Shown here: positions 44,119 through 55,106 of the stretch, piece after piece
How positions within the stretch are numbered: the stretch's first letter is position 1
Layout of the letters: every line of letters starts with the position of its first letter
Assembly (NCBI GenBank): GCA_948474755.1
Contig: CAOLHI010001833.1
Location: 1-64,000 of the forward strand
From: Ctenosaura bakeri
Lineage: Eukaryota > Chordata > Lepidosauria > Squamata > Iguanidae
Direction: 5' to 3'
DNA: 64,000 nt
Position numbers and translations under genes: made by a program
Notes under the pieces: generated by a model
What the model was told of the DNA's origin: nothing
The model's database searches: none
The model's input: only the letters and a program-made list of their open reading frames with translations

Positions 44119-44319
44119 TATTCAGTTCATAATTGCAGAAGTGGAGTCCCATGAGTGTAGCCATTTCACATGGGCCTAAGTTCTACTATTGGTCCAAACT
44201 AGAGAAGAGACACATTTATCTCCATGTTGATTCACCATTCAGCAATTGATTCAGTGAATTTAGTTTAGTTGGGACTAACCAACAGGATCCCAGCAGTTCT
44301 TGAATACTTTCTTCACAGG

Positions 44320-44444
44320 GGCTGTTTCTGCACAAGGCGGTTATAGCGCTATGATTCCACTTTCAACATCCTATGGAATCCTGGGGTTCCATAGGCTGTT
44401 GAAAGTGGAATCATAGCTCTATAACAGCCTCGTGTGGAAATGGT
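44320..44444. mobile_element. Hairpin MITE, family A, short form
   Basis: GGCTGTTTCTGCACAAGGCGG pairs with CCTCGTGTGGAAATGGTG, and the centre collapses to CCTGGGGTTCCATAGG. The loop is minimal, as in the copy at 14445. Confidence 0.8.
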
Positions 44445-44699
44445 GTGGGATTGCAAGAGTAGGGCACTGAGCAGGCCCGTTGGCAGATACACCACCAGTT
44501 TCACAATGTTGGCATTCAGCAGAAAGTGAATGTAATTGCAGTGTATAGATTAGCCGGTATAGATTTACAGCACACACATATGATGTGGGGTTCCAGGGCA
44601 AGCATGTCTTGCAAATCCTTCTGCAGAAGTAGAAGCTGCAACAAAATGTTGCCATTGCAGAATGCTGCCTGTATTGGATTCTGACCAATCCATTTCATT

Positions 44700-45153
44700 G
44701 GCCATTTCCGCACAGGGCGAGGGAATCGCCCCACACCACTACTTACCGGATCTTCTGGCTCCCCAGTCCGGTCCAGGCTGCTCCAGAGCAGTGCGTGGTC
44801 CTTGATCCACGCTGCTCCAGTGTCCAAAATGGTGGCTTCCAGTTGGTCGTGGGTCTGGATCAACCGCTGAAGCTTGCCACCTAAAGCCCACCCTGGGCAG
44901 ATTGCAGGCTCGCAATGTGCGAGCCTGCGAATCTGCACAAGGGAGCAAGCTCGCATTGGCGCGCTCCATGCTTTTGAAAGACCGGAAAAATCAGGTCTTT
45001 CAAAAGCACGCTGGAGGACCACTTGGGGTCATTCTGGAGTGGACTGAGGTGCAGATCTACAGTAAGTAGTCCGGACCCAGTCCACTCCAAGGTGCAGACG
45101 TCCTCCATGGAGGACACACTGCACCGTGTTTATTACCCTGTGTGGAAATGGTC
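44700..45153. mobile_element. Third MITE type with the same termini, TSD ATT
   Basis: 454 bp, GGCCATTTCCGCACAGGGCG to ACCCTGTGTGGAAATGGTC, flanked by ATT (44697-44699, 45154-45156). Its interior is unlike families A or B. It holds GTCCGGTCCAGGCTGCTCCAG and a matching inverted GGACTGAGGTGC/GTCCACTCCAAGG region plus CTTTTGAAAGACC/GGTCTTTCAAAAGC. Confidence 0.85.
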
Positions 45154-45740
45154 ATTCTCTCTCTTCCACAGTTTTCCCTTTCCTTCCACAAAAGCCAGTG
45201 ATTATTTCACGGTAACTAAGCACTCTCTGTTCTCCGTTGTTTTTTAGTGGGGGCATTCCCTCTATGTGGGATTTTTTTCCAGAGTTGAGGAGAGGGTTAC
45301 CATTTAAGCAAACCTCAGCCTTTGCCACGTTTGCTGACACCTCCCTTTTGTTTGTAGGTGGTACATTTTTCAGTTACATAAGGTTTGGGTATTCAGAGAA
45401 TTGAGATGGCTACCAAGACACATGCAGACACAACTGAATAGTATAAATCAGCCATGGATGAATGTTTATCCTGCCCTCATTTAGATGTTATTCATTGCTG
45501 TGAAAGGCAAGGCAAATCCCATTGTCAGTGTCAATTTACAGAGCATCACAATAGCCACCATGGTGGATCTGTGTACTAAAGAGAGAATCCGATTTGCAAA
45601 CAAACAGATGCCAGAAAACAGAAATAGCCCCTGCAAAATGGCAAGGCTTGAAAAATTAATTTTTGGACCACATCTTCCAGTTTCCAACCTTCTGGTTTAA
45701 ATCTCCTTTTAAAAAAAATCTATTTACTTTTAAGACAAGT

Positions 45741-45942
45741 GGCCATTTCTGCCCTACACTGTTAGAGTGCTATTATTCCACTTTCAACGTCCTGTGGAAT
45801 TCTGGGCTTTGTAGTTTCCTGAGGCCAAAGAGCTCTCTGGCTGAGAATTCTAGAGGCCTCTCCCTAAACTGCAAACCCCAGGATTCCACAGGAGGTTGAA
45901 AGTGGAATAATAGCACTATAACAGGCTAGTGCAGAAATGGCC
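45741..45942. mobile_element. Hairpin MITE, family A, long form
   Basis: 202 bp, GGCCATTTCTGCCCTACACTG to AGGCTAGTGCAGAAATGGCC, with flanks AGT/AGA. A purine run and then a family B MITE follow it directly. Confidence 0.88.
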
Positions 45943-45961
45943 AGAGAGAGAGAGAGGGGGG

Positions 45962-46388
45962 GGCCCTTTTCGCACCCTACCTCGTTGCGGCAGTGGGGAG
46001 CAGCGCTCGCGCAAGCAGCCACTAGCGTGAGCTGCTCACAACAGCCCTTTTTGCCTTCCGCATCGCCTTCCTTGTAGTGCGACCATGGCACTTGCGCCCC
46101 GCCCCTTCCTTCCACAGCGCAGTCTGGGAGCTGTAGGCTGCGCGAGGGGAAGGAGGCGCGACCACCCCTGCTCGCCGAAGCACCGCACACAGGTGTGTGA
46201 GGGTGCCACAAGCATTGCGCGACTGCGCAGTATTTTCAGCTTAAAGCCAAAAATCAAAAAATGCACGTGTGCCCCGCTTTAGCCTCGTGAGCGTTGTGCA
46301 AGTGGGAGTGTGTCATACGGAGCGATGCTCCCATTCACACGACGCTCAAGGGGTGCTCGCGCAAAAAAAAAAGCATACGAAAAGGGCC
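45962..46388 (+). mobile_element. CpG-rich MITE, family B
   Basis: 427 bp, GGCCCTTTTCGCACCCTACC to AGCATACGAAAAGGGCC. The left flank is a purine run, so the duplication is unclear. It abuts a Tigger-like element. Confidence 0.88.
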
Positions 46389-46424
46389 AGAGGAATGAAT
46401 TACAAACAGAATTTTCTCAACATA

Positions 46425-46640
46425 CAGTAGCCCCCTCCCTCATCTACCATTTCACTTTCCATGGTTTCATTTACCTGTGGTCAACAGTGGTCCAAAAATA
46501 TTAAATGGAAAATTCCAGCAACAAACAATTCATAAGTTTTCAATTGCACGCCATTCTGCTGTGTGTGATGAAATCTCACACATCTGGCTCCATCCCTCCC
46601 ACAGCCAATCACAAGCTAAGGTGAGGAGCTGCTCTTGGGA
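46425..46640. mobile_element. Tigger-like (pogo) DNA transposon fragment
   Basis: It starts CAGTAGCCCCCTCCCTCATC after TA. It carries TTTCACTTTCCATGGTTTC, TCAACAGTGGTCC and ATTAAATGGAAAATTCCAGC, words I recognise from Tigger ends in mammals. The right boundary is not defined. Confidence 0.55.
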
Positions 46641-46830
46641 GCCTCCAGCATCCTTGTGGAAGAAGGTACAGAATACCTCCCTCCATTATATCTTTAAAGG
46701 TACTTGGACTGGCATGCAGACTCTGGCCTAGAAGACTCCAAGACCAATGGATATGGAACAATTCCTGAGAAAAGGATATGCAAAAAGCCAATGCCCATTC
46801 AAACCAGAAACATCTTTTGCATCAGAACCC

Positions 46831-47062
46831 AGGACCCTTTCACACTACACAATTATAGCAGTCCAATTTCACTTTAATTGCCACGGCTGCATCCTATTGA
46901 AACCTGTGATGTGTAGTTTTATGGAGCACCAGCCTCTGTGGATGAGAATTTCAAATGCCTCTTTCTAAACCTCAAATCTCTCCTGAAACTGCAGACCTCA
47001 GGATTCCATAGGATGTTGCAAGTGGAATAATAGCACAAGAACAGTCTAGTGTGGAAATGGCC
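46831..47062. mobile_element. Composite A'/A MITE
   Basis: The left part is of the A' type (CACTACACAATTATAGCAG, ACTTTAATTGCCACGG). The right part is of the A type (TTGCAAGTGGAATAATAGC, CTAGTGTGGAAATGGCC). It may be a recombinant or two nested elements. Confidence 0.55.
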
Positions 47063-47195
47063 CATGTCAAAAGTCATTCGTAACAAAATGTTTAAAACCA
47101 CGATAAACATGCAAAATTTACAATAAAACCTTAGCAATATAAAAGGGCAAGGCTAATATGATACTTCATTGAATAATTATGTGACAACTTCCAGT

Positions 47196-47373
47196 GGTCA
47201 TTCTGCACGAGTCTGTTATAGCGCAATGATTCCACTTTCAACCTCCTATGGAATCCTGGGGTTTGCAGTTTCAGGAGGGCCGTCCGGCCCCTCCCGAAAC
47301 TGCAAACCCCAGGATTCCATAGGAGGTTGAAAGTGGAATCATTGCGCTATAACAGACTCGTGCAGAAATGGCC
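47196..47373. mobile_element. Hairpin MITE, family A, TSD AGT
   Basis: 178 bp, GGTCATTCTGCACGAGTCTG to CAGACTCGTGCAGAAATGGCC, flanked by AGT (47193-47195, 47374-47376). The ACGAG/CTCGT variant is present in both arms, so the two arms changed together. Confidence 0.92.
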
Positions 47374-48005
47374 AGTAGGAGGAAAAACAATGTTGGCTCC
47401 TTGGGTGGGTAGTCCAACAGCATAATTAAATGGCCATAATCCTGTAGATAGTCCAGGGTTTGTAAAACTCTAGTAAAATAGCTTCTAGTGAGGAGGAAAA
47501 AAACGGTGGTTCCTGTTTGTAGGTAATCCACCTTGTGATCCAAACAATGGATGTTCTTGTGTTAACACGAGGCAAGTTGTCTCTCCGCTGCTCCTAGACA
47601 AGAAGCAAGGAAATATTATGAAAGGAGAGGAAATGACATTTCAGATGAATATGACATTCAGTAAAATGTTCAGAATGCAGAGCTTTTAAAATGCCAGAGC
47701 GAGGAGGTAAGAATAGAAACTGGGTCAGAGAAGCCAAGGCTGAGGTCTTGGCTGTGCAAAGTGCTTACCGAACGTCTGATCTCGATAGATGTAAACCTCA
47801 AAAAGTGGCATCTTTTTGCCTTTTCCTTATAATTGCTTTAAATGTTATACAGCAATAAAAAGCCATTCGATCAAACAATAACAGCTCCTAATGGCTTTTA
47901 ACAGGGCTTGTGGTTCCATCCTTCTCAGGCATTTCGTTTATTCCAGTGCATTAAGAACACACTTTGTGTCCTTGCCTGTGGGTTGTCTATTCCTCTTCCT
48001 TCTCT

Positions 48006-48407
48006 GACCATTTCCACATGGCATTGCTGTCCCACAACGGGGACGTGATGGCAGAGGTCTGTGAGTCATGCTTTCACACATCATCATTGTGATCCTGCTG
48101 CCAACCCATCCCCACCGATCACAATTGTGGTGTATTTGCTTAACGGAATAAATCTATTAAGTGCCTGTGATCACGATATGCTCCCGTCGCTCAGCCACAC
48201 AGAAGAAATGGAAGCACAATGAGGTGCTTCCTTCCCCAGCATTGCACACAGAAGAGGCAGCTGGAAGGTACGTATCACTCACATTCCCTTCCTCAGGAAG
48301 CCAGCTGGGGTGGAGGGGAACATTCATATCATGCTCCCATCCCAGCAAACATGCTGCCGGGATTGCAACGGGATGTCAACAGGAACCAGTAAGGTGCAGA
48401 AATGGCC
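48006..48407. mobile_element. Possible fourth MITE type with the same termini
   Basis: 402 bp, GACCATTTCCACATGGCATTG to AAGGTGCAGAAATGGCC, with flanks TCT/TCA. The interior is distinct (CCCACAACGGGGACGTG, AACATGCTGCCGGG, TTGCAACGGGATG), with CCC-GTTG inverted partners near the two ends. Only one copy is in the window. Confidence 0.6.
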
Positions 48408-48528
48408 TCAGTTGGAATGACTGGATGCTCCACGGCCACATGGATGGAGCTGTTTCTGCCCCCTGTGTCAGCCCACCCTTCAATGAGATTAGGTGGGACA
48501 GCTTGGAGACATGAGGAAAGCATTGATG

Positions 48529-48633
48529 GATTAGACCAGGGCTCCATCCACTCCAAGATCCCTACCCAAAGCACCTGACTGGAAAGCTTCATTGGTAACC
48601 CTCCATGATTCATGCTCTCCAGCAAGTGGGATG
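48529..48633. repeat. 105-bp segment identical to 52436-52540
   Basis: Same sequence and orientation as in the CR1 copy 3.9 kb downstream. Here it sits in ordinary non-coding sequence without the flanking CR1 words, so this is probably the source copy. Confidence 0.85.
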
Positions 48634-48687
48634 AAGCACTTAAGCATGGTCCCTTTGATTTTGGTAGGATTATAGATCCATCGAGAG

Positions 48688-48850
48688 CCAGCATAAGGGT
48701 TGGTCTACCCTCTTGGCCGTGGAAACTCACTGAGTGACCTCAGGTGGAGCACACACTCTCAGCCCCAGAAAACTCTGTGGTAGGTTTGCCTTAGGGTCAC
48801 CCTCAGTTGGAAATGACTTGAAGACACACAACAAAAATAACAACAACAAC
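48688..48850 (+). mobile_element. MIR-like tRNA-derived SINE
   Basis: GAGCCAGCATAAGGGTTGG, GGAAACTCACTGAGTGACC, ACACTCTCAGCCCCAG, GACTTGAAGACACACAAC and an AACAACAAC tail; the B-box region is damaged. Confidence 0.7.
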
Positions 48851-48853
48851 ATG

Positions 48854-49033
48854 GGCCATTTCTGCACTAGCCTGTTATAGCGCGACGATTTCACTTTCAA
48901 CATCCTCTGGAATCCTGGGGTTTGCAGTTTCGGGAGGAGCTGGCCAGCCCCTCCTGAAACTGCAAAACCCAGGATTCCAGAGGATGTTGAAAGTAGAATC
49001 ACCGCGCTATAACAGGCTAGTGCGGAAATGGCC
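48854..49033. mobile_element. Hairpin MITE, family A
   Basis: 180 bp, GGCCATTTCTGCACTAGCCTG to AGGCTAGTGCGGAAATGGCC, with flanks ATG/ATC. It follows the AACAACAAC tail of a MIR-like SINE. Confidence 0.9.
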
Positions 49034-49351
49034 ATCATAAGTCACAACTACTAGTCACTGATGGCTCAGGGATGAAGCTACGGGGGGGGGCAAAATCAGA
49101 ACATTGCCCCCTCCCCGATAGAAATTCTACCACCCATTAAATTTTCCTTCCCTCTCCAAATTTCTAGCATTGCTGAAAGTGAGATGGTGAGAGTTGTACA
49201 TACCTAGAATGCTCATACTTGCTGTATTCACATTCTATTGGTGCTTTGCCTTTTGCTTTCGTTGCCTTTCTAAATGCTCAGCTTCTAAGTTAATTGCTCG
49301 TCTTTTAAGTTATTGCAATGCTGGAAATGGGAAGGGGAAGAATTTTTATTT

Positions 49352-49408
49352 CATAGAATCACAGAGTTGGAAGAGACCACAAAGGCCACCTAGTCCAACT
49401 CCATCCTG
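49352..49408 (-). mobile_element. CR1 LINE terminal fragment
   Basis: Only the final segment is present (TCATAGAATCACAGAGTTGG, then CACCTAGTCCAACTCC). It is joined directly to a MIR-like SINE half. Confidence 0.7.
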
Positions 49409-49530
49409 TCGTACAAGTCACACTCTCTCAGCCTCAGAGAAATATGAAGGCAACCCTCCCTGGAACAAACCTTTCCAAGAGAACCCTGTGATAGAGTCAC
49501 CTTAGAGTCACAACAGCAATAACGTCCCTG
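49409..49530 (+). mobile_element. MIR-like SINE, 3' half
   Basis: GTACAAGTCACACTCTCTCAG, AATATGAAGGCAACCC, AACCCTGTGATAGAGTCACC. The 5' tRNA part is replaced by a CR1 terminal fragment. Confidence 0.6.
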
Positions 49531-49534
49531 GCTT

Positions 49535-51120
49535 TCTCACTTTTCTTTCTAAGCTAATAAGGCTAAAACATTCATCTCAACTGATACTGCAAGCTGTCTT
49601 GGGTTGCATATTTGGGAAAAGGTGCTAAATCAACTAATCAGACAATTGGTCAATCAGTAAAAAGCTCAGGATTTAACAGAGATGGATTTTCAAGTGCTGA
49701 AAGACATCTGTTTGTCATGGCACGTGATTGCTCTCAAATGTGCATCTTGCATTTAGCAAGATCTGTTTGTAATTCCATATCAGAAGGTAAACAGAGACTG
49801 CAAATCCAATTATGGACGCCTGTGCCTCTTAGGAAATCCCACTGAGAAAGGGAAACGGGTCAATCACAAGGAAGGCACCTTCTCCTTTATATCTACTTGG
49901 ACTCACTATAACCTTCCCTATGGTGCAGTTGCTCCAGTCCTCTGATTATTTTGATTTCCTTCTTCTACATTTTTTTTTTACTTCCTCCAAAAAGTCTGAA
50001 AAGGGCCCATTATCATCTTTTACACCATTTTAATGCTTTCTGGCATGAAGAGTTTATAAAATCCTCACTGTGGATATACCGAAGGAAGCATTTCCTGTTT
50101 TGGAATTCTGCAGCAGTGCCAAAAAAATAAATAAATCGATAAATCCTGCAATAATACAAACTTTCCTGCAATAATACAAACTTTCCCAGTTTAATCAGAC
50201 TGTTTAATCTGGGAGCTTTCATGTTCATTTCAAAACCAATCAGAAGAGAAGTAATTTTGGGTTTTTTTAAGAATTAAATAAATAGCACAAATCTTCTGTC
50301 AACTCTTAATAATAACTATAGAGGACAGCTGTTATGGCTTTTGGAGGGCAAGGAGCCAAGAGGCATATTTAAAACCAAGCTAGACAAACTGCATTCACTG
50401 GACTGAAGATGGGAGGTATCTTAGGAAATGTGGAGCAGAGTTGGAAGAACAGGGGCTGCAATCCAACATCCCTGCAACATGGCGTAAATATCCGTACAAA
50501 GAGATGAGCTACCTGAGCACTATGCAAACCTCACATAAAATAGCAAAATTTGCCACATTTGTCAATGACTAGGTGCTGTTACACATATACAGGTGCAATG
50601 CATGAGATCTAAGCACAACTGCAATGCACAATATAGGTGTACATCCATGATATACAATATGGGATGCACAACAGCAATGCAATCACAACACCCAATGGGC
50701 AATGCAGAACTGGAACACGTAACACACCATCACAATTTGCCAAGCAAATGCTTACCATGCAACTCCACTTCTGCCATTGTCAGCAGAATGCACCCGTTGT
50801 CCAATGTTGACTTTTTGGCCCTGTCTGCCTAGTGTAACCTATGCATGTGTCTGTCCTTAGTTTGATGCCAGCCAGGGTGCAGATCAACTATTCGGCTAAA
50901 TGAATAGAGTTATGCCACTGGTGACCTGCTCATGAGCCCCGTGCCCACCACAGCTGGGTGGCTACTTGGAGACACAATGCCGGACAATAAGACTCTTTCT
51001 CTGATCCAAAGATAGGAGAGAATGTTTAATATTCTGCTGGTGCACTCCTGCCATCGCACTATTTTGGCCATGGCAAAACATCTGTATTCAATTCACAGGG
51101 GTATAAGCAGAGTTCCATAT
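49535..51120. other. Intergenic sequence, nothing recognised
   Basis: AT-rich sequence with the small duplication at 50143. A stretch at 50590-50720 is rich in ATGCA/CAATG words but has no clear period. Confidence 0.45.
50143..50186. repeat. 21-bp direct duplication
   Basis: CCTGCAATAATACAAACTTT is present twice in tandem (spacing 21 bp). A short local duplication. Confidence 0.85.
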
Positions 51121-51126
51121 GAAGTT

Positions 51127-51838
51127 AGAGACACAGAACCATAGAGTTGGAAGAGACCTCAAGGGCCATCCAATCCAACGCCATTCTGCCGTAGACAAAA
51201 TCAAAGCACTCCTGACAGATGGCCATCCAGCCTCTGCTTAAAAACTCCAAAGAAGGAGACTCCAGTACACTCCATGGAGGCAGCAGATTCCACTGTCCAA
51301 CTGCTCATACCACCAGGAAGTTGAGTGGAATCCCTTTTACTGTAGTTTGTAGCCATTGCTCCGTGTCCTAGTCTGTGGAGCAGCAGGGAACAAGCTTGCC
51401 CCGTCTCCCATATGACATCACTTCAAATGTTTAAACGTAGCTATCATGTCCCCTCTTAATCTTCTCTTCTCCAGGCTAGGCATACCCAACTCCCTAAGCT
51501 ACTCCTCATGATGATTCAGGGTTTCCAGGCCTTTTACCATTTTGGTGCCCTCCTCTGGACATATTCCAGCTTGTCAATATCATTTGTGAGTTATGGCCCT
51601 GAGAATTAAATATAGTATTCCAGGTGGGAGCTGACCAAAGCAGAATAGAGTGGTACTACTATTTCCTACAACCTAGACTGTATATTTCTATTAATGTGGC
51701 CTAGAACTGCATTGGATATTTTAGCTGCTGTATCACACTGTTGACTCATATTCAGCCTGTGGTCTATGAAGACTCTTAGATCCCTTTCACATGTACTGTA
51801 GTCAAGCCAGATGTCAACCATCCTATATCGGGAACACG
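51127..51838 (-). mobile_element. CR1 LINE, left arm of head-to-head pair
   Basis: The minus strand encodes IWLDYSTCERDLRVFIDHRL and NMSQQCDTAAKISNAVLGHI, followed by the 3'UTR and terminal CR1 motif at about 51130. It is noticeably diverged. Confidence 0.85.
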
Positions 51839-52625
51839 TGGCTGGATAACAGTACATGTGAAAGGGATCTAGGAGTCTTGGTAGATCACAAGCTGAACAT
51901 GAGTCACCAGTATGATGCAACAGCCAAGAAAACCAACACAATTCTTGGTTGCATCAAGAGGAGTGTGCTGTCTAGATCAAGGGAGGTAATGGTACACTCT
52001 ATTCTGCTTCGGTTAGACCTCATCTAGAATACTGTGTCCAGTTCTGGACACCTCAATTCAAGAAGGACATCGACAAGCTGGAACGTGTCCAGAGGAGGGC
52101 GACCAAACTGATGAAGGTCTGGAAGCCATGAAGCCCTACGAGGAGCGGCTTAGGGAGCTGGGGATGTTTAGTCTGCAGAAGAGAAGGTTAAGAGGGGACA
52201 TGATAGCCATGTTTAAATATTTGAAGGATGTCATGTCGAGGAGGAAGCAGGCTTGTTCTCTACCGGTCCAGAGACTAGGACAAGGAGCAGTAGATTCAAG
52301 CTGCAAGAAAGGAGATTCCACCTGAACCTCAGAAAGAACTTCCTGACGGTCAGAGCTGTCTGGCAGTGGAAGATGCTACCTCAGAGGAGTGTGGTGGAGT
52401 CTCCTTCTTTGGAAGTTTTTAAGCAGAGGCTGGATGATTAGACCAGGGCTCCATCCACTCCAAGATCCCTACCCAAAGCACCTGACTGGAAAGCTTCATT
52501 GGTAACCCTCCATGATTCATGCTCTCCAGCAAGTGGGATGTTTGGAAGTTTTTAAGCAGAGGCTTTGATGTGGGTTCCTCATGGCAGAAGGGGGTTGGAC
52601 TGGATGGCCCCTGGGGTCTCTTCCA
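51822..52625 (+). mobile_element. CR1 LINE, right arm of head-to-head pair
   Basis: The plus strand encodes WLDNSTCERDLGVLVDHKLN, then [20 protein letters not shown], and ends with TCTATGATTCTATTC. A 105-bp foreign segment (52436-52540) interrupts the 3'UTR. It is less decayed than its partner. Confidence 0.88.
52436..52540. repeat. 105-bp segment identical to 48529-48633, inside CR1
   Basis: It reads GATTAGACCAGGGCTCCATC to CAGCAAGTGGGATG and I see no difference from 48529-48633. The CR1 words TTTGGAAGTTTTTAAGCAGAGGCT occur on both sides of the insert, so host CR1 sequence was duplicated too. Confidence 0.9.
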
Positions 52626-52771
52626 ACTCTAGGATTCTATGATTCTATTCTATATCTATGCATTTAGTTCTGGAATGGTGTGTTGCTAATCATTGATGCC
52701 TTTAATGTATCACTTGTTTCAGTGGAACTATAGAAACAGCAAGCCCCTTTGCTGAAATATAGTCGGTTGAA

Positions 52772-52951
52772 TAACATTTCCGCACTAGAGTGTTATAGCG
52801 CTATTATTCCACTTTCAACATCCTATGGAATCCTGGGGTTTGAAGTTTTCAGAGGGGCCAGCTGGCCCCTCCCAAAACTGCAAACCCCAGGATTGCATAG
52901 GATGTTGAAAGTGGAATAATAGCACTATAACACTCTAGTGTGGAAATGGCC
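52772..52951. mobile_element. Hairpin MITE, family A
   Basis: ACATTTCCGCACTAGAGTG mirrored by CACTCTAGTGTGGAAATGGCC. TGA occurs just outside both ends (52768-52770, 52952-52954), with one apparent extra base at the left terminus. Confidence 0.85.
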
Positions 52952-52959
52952 TGATACAT

Positions 52960-54270
52960 GCCAGAAGGATGGTAGAGGGCAATTGCCACTCAGGTGCAAA
53001 AGTATAGATATATACACCATGCAAGCAATATCTTGGTTTTAGTTTTAAAATGGCTAGTGCTTTTATTTAATCATTAAGCTCAAAGTCAAATTCAATTGCA
53101 TTTATTTTTAAAGGGGGAAAATTTAACTATTATGATTATTTAAAATGATTTAAAATAATTATTTAAAATTCCCATTAAACTATTTATGCCTGCAAGAAAA
53201 ACCTTAACTGGATGAAGTTGAAAAATTCCATTCATAATTTCACGTCCCCAAATTCTAGATCTTGTTCCTTGTTTTAAGCTTGGAAGAGAAGATGGCTGCA
53301 TGGTTTTCTGAAGATCCCATTTCTCACCATTTCTTTTTGAAGACACCATTTCTCACCTCACCAAAAACACTTCATTGGGTTTCTTCTTAATCCTTCCCTT
53401 ATAATCTTATTTTTTTAAAAAAAAACACCTCTTTCGCTTACTCATTCTCATGTGAATTCCAGCAAACGAACCCGAAACCTGAGTTTCCCTGGACTGCTGA
53501 AAAATTCAGCACAGTGTCTGGCGTAAAACATAGAAATAAGTGGTTTGCAGCTTGTGATATTGTAATTTTCCAGTCTTTTTTTTAAAAAAGTCTACAGGTA
53601 GCTTTGCAAAAATGGAAGCAAAGAAGGCTTTGGGTAAATAAATAACCAGCTAGGAAATGTAACATCTGTTAGCTCTTTAGTACCTTAATTTAATTAACTA
53701 AATTGAATTAAAATTAATTCTGGAATTAGACTGATGCTGAGATTATAAAATAAATGTAATCAAGTTGCCCCTTTTCATTAGAAATTTTCCATCCTAGTTA
53801 ATTTATTTGAACTAGTTAATTGCTGTCTGCTTCCTAAGGATTTTACATTGGGATCTCGTAGTGCAAAAAAATTAACTTTCTGAGCTTGTTAAGCAACTTT
53901 TGTAGTTTCCAACTGCAACCACCACTATATTAATTACATAAAAACATAATTAATAAAAACCATCTTTTAACAAAATTCTTTTAAAGAAATGGCCATCAGA
54001 AAGGGACTCGTGTTTCAAAAATATATTACAGCTGCATGATCACAAAGCTTTTGTACAGCAAGAGATTTTGTAGGAAATGGGATTATTTTCAGCCTTGGGT
54101 CAAATTGTACAGAGATCGAATCCCTATGAAATTAGACATTTTGATCTTCTTGGATCAGACGTTTAATTCAAGGCTGTGATGAAAGACTAGAGAGCCATTT
54201 CTGCTGGATCGCAAATAGAGGGAGGAAATTTTGCTCTGAACTGCAAATGTGCCCCAGACTACTACAATGT
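52960..54270. other. Intergenic AT-rich sequence, nothing recognised
   Basis: Low-complexity AT-rich tracts (53140-53175, 53680-53950) and no repeat family, exon or motif I can name. Confidence 0.45.
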
Positions 54271-54275
54271 GCTCT

Positions 54276-55100
54276 GTGCGGGGCTGCCCTTGGAGATGAC
54301 TCAAAAGTTACAGTTAGTGCGAAATGCAGCGTCTGGATTGCTGACCACAACATCTTTTACAAAACATAGAACGCTGGTTCTGAAGGAGTTGTACCAGCCT
54401 CTGACATGCTTCCAGTCTGAATTCAGCCACCGTGCTTCTCCATCTAGGTTACTGGTACCAGTACCCAACTTAATAGTCCTGGCTGCCATGGCACACCCGA
54501 AACGAGAAAGCAGATGTCACTTTCTTGGGCCTCCAGTGGGTATGCTGGCATACGCTGCAAAATGAAAGGGGGACACTCAGAGATCCGGAAAGGCAATGTC
54601 TTCCCTCTTCTCTGAGCTGCCCAGCTGTCTCTGTACTTCTCCAGCCACTAAATTTTTGCAGCGAGAAGGTGGGCTGGCTTTGTGAAGCTGCCTTGTGCAC
54701 CCTCCCTACTGTCTTTCTGCAATCAAGTAAACACATTTTTATTCAGACAGGTATTCGATTTGTGATTATATGTGGCCTGTCTGATAGAATGCGCTGAGTA
54801 TGGTGTTCCCAATGACTGTGTGGGTTTTAATTATGTATTTTAACATTGTTTTTTTTAATTCTTTAATTATGTTTTAACTTTTGTATTCTGTGGATTTTAA
54901 CTACGGCCATTTCCACACTAGCCTGTTATAGCACAATGATTCTATGTTCAACATCCTCTGGAATCCTGGGGTTTGCAGTTTCAGGAGGGGCCGGTGGAAT
55001 CATAGCATATAACAGGCTAGTGCAGAAATGGCCTATATCTTTTTAATTACTGTAAGCCACTTTGAGTCCCAACCTGGGGAAAAAAACAGGTTATAAATAA
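54276..55100 (+). mobile_element. LINE (CR1/L2-type) 3' end, split by a MITE
   Basis: CTTGGAGATGACTCAAAAGTT, AGTGCGAAATGCAGCG and TGTAAGCCACTTTGAGTCCC with GGTTATAAATAAAGAAG follow the known L2-like end. The hairpin MITE at 54905-55033 interrupts it. Coding frames are broken. Confidence 0.65.
54905..55033. mobile_element. Hairpin MITE, family A, deleted right arm
   Basis: 129 bp, GGCCATTTCCACACTAGCCTG to CAGGCTAGTGCAGAAATGGCC, with flanks TAC/TAT. Most of the right arm centre is gone. It is inserted in the LINE 3' end at 54276-55100. Confidence 0.88.
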
Positions 55101-55106
55101 AGAAGA

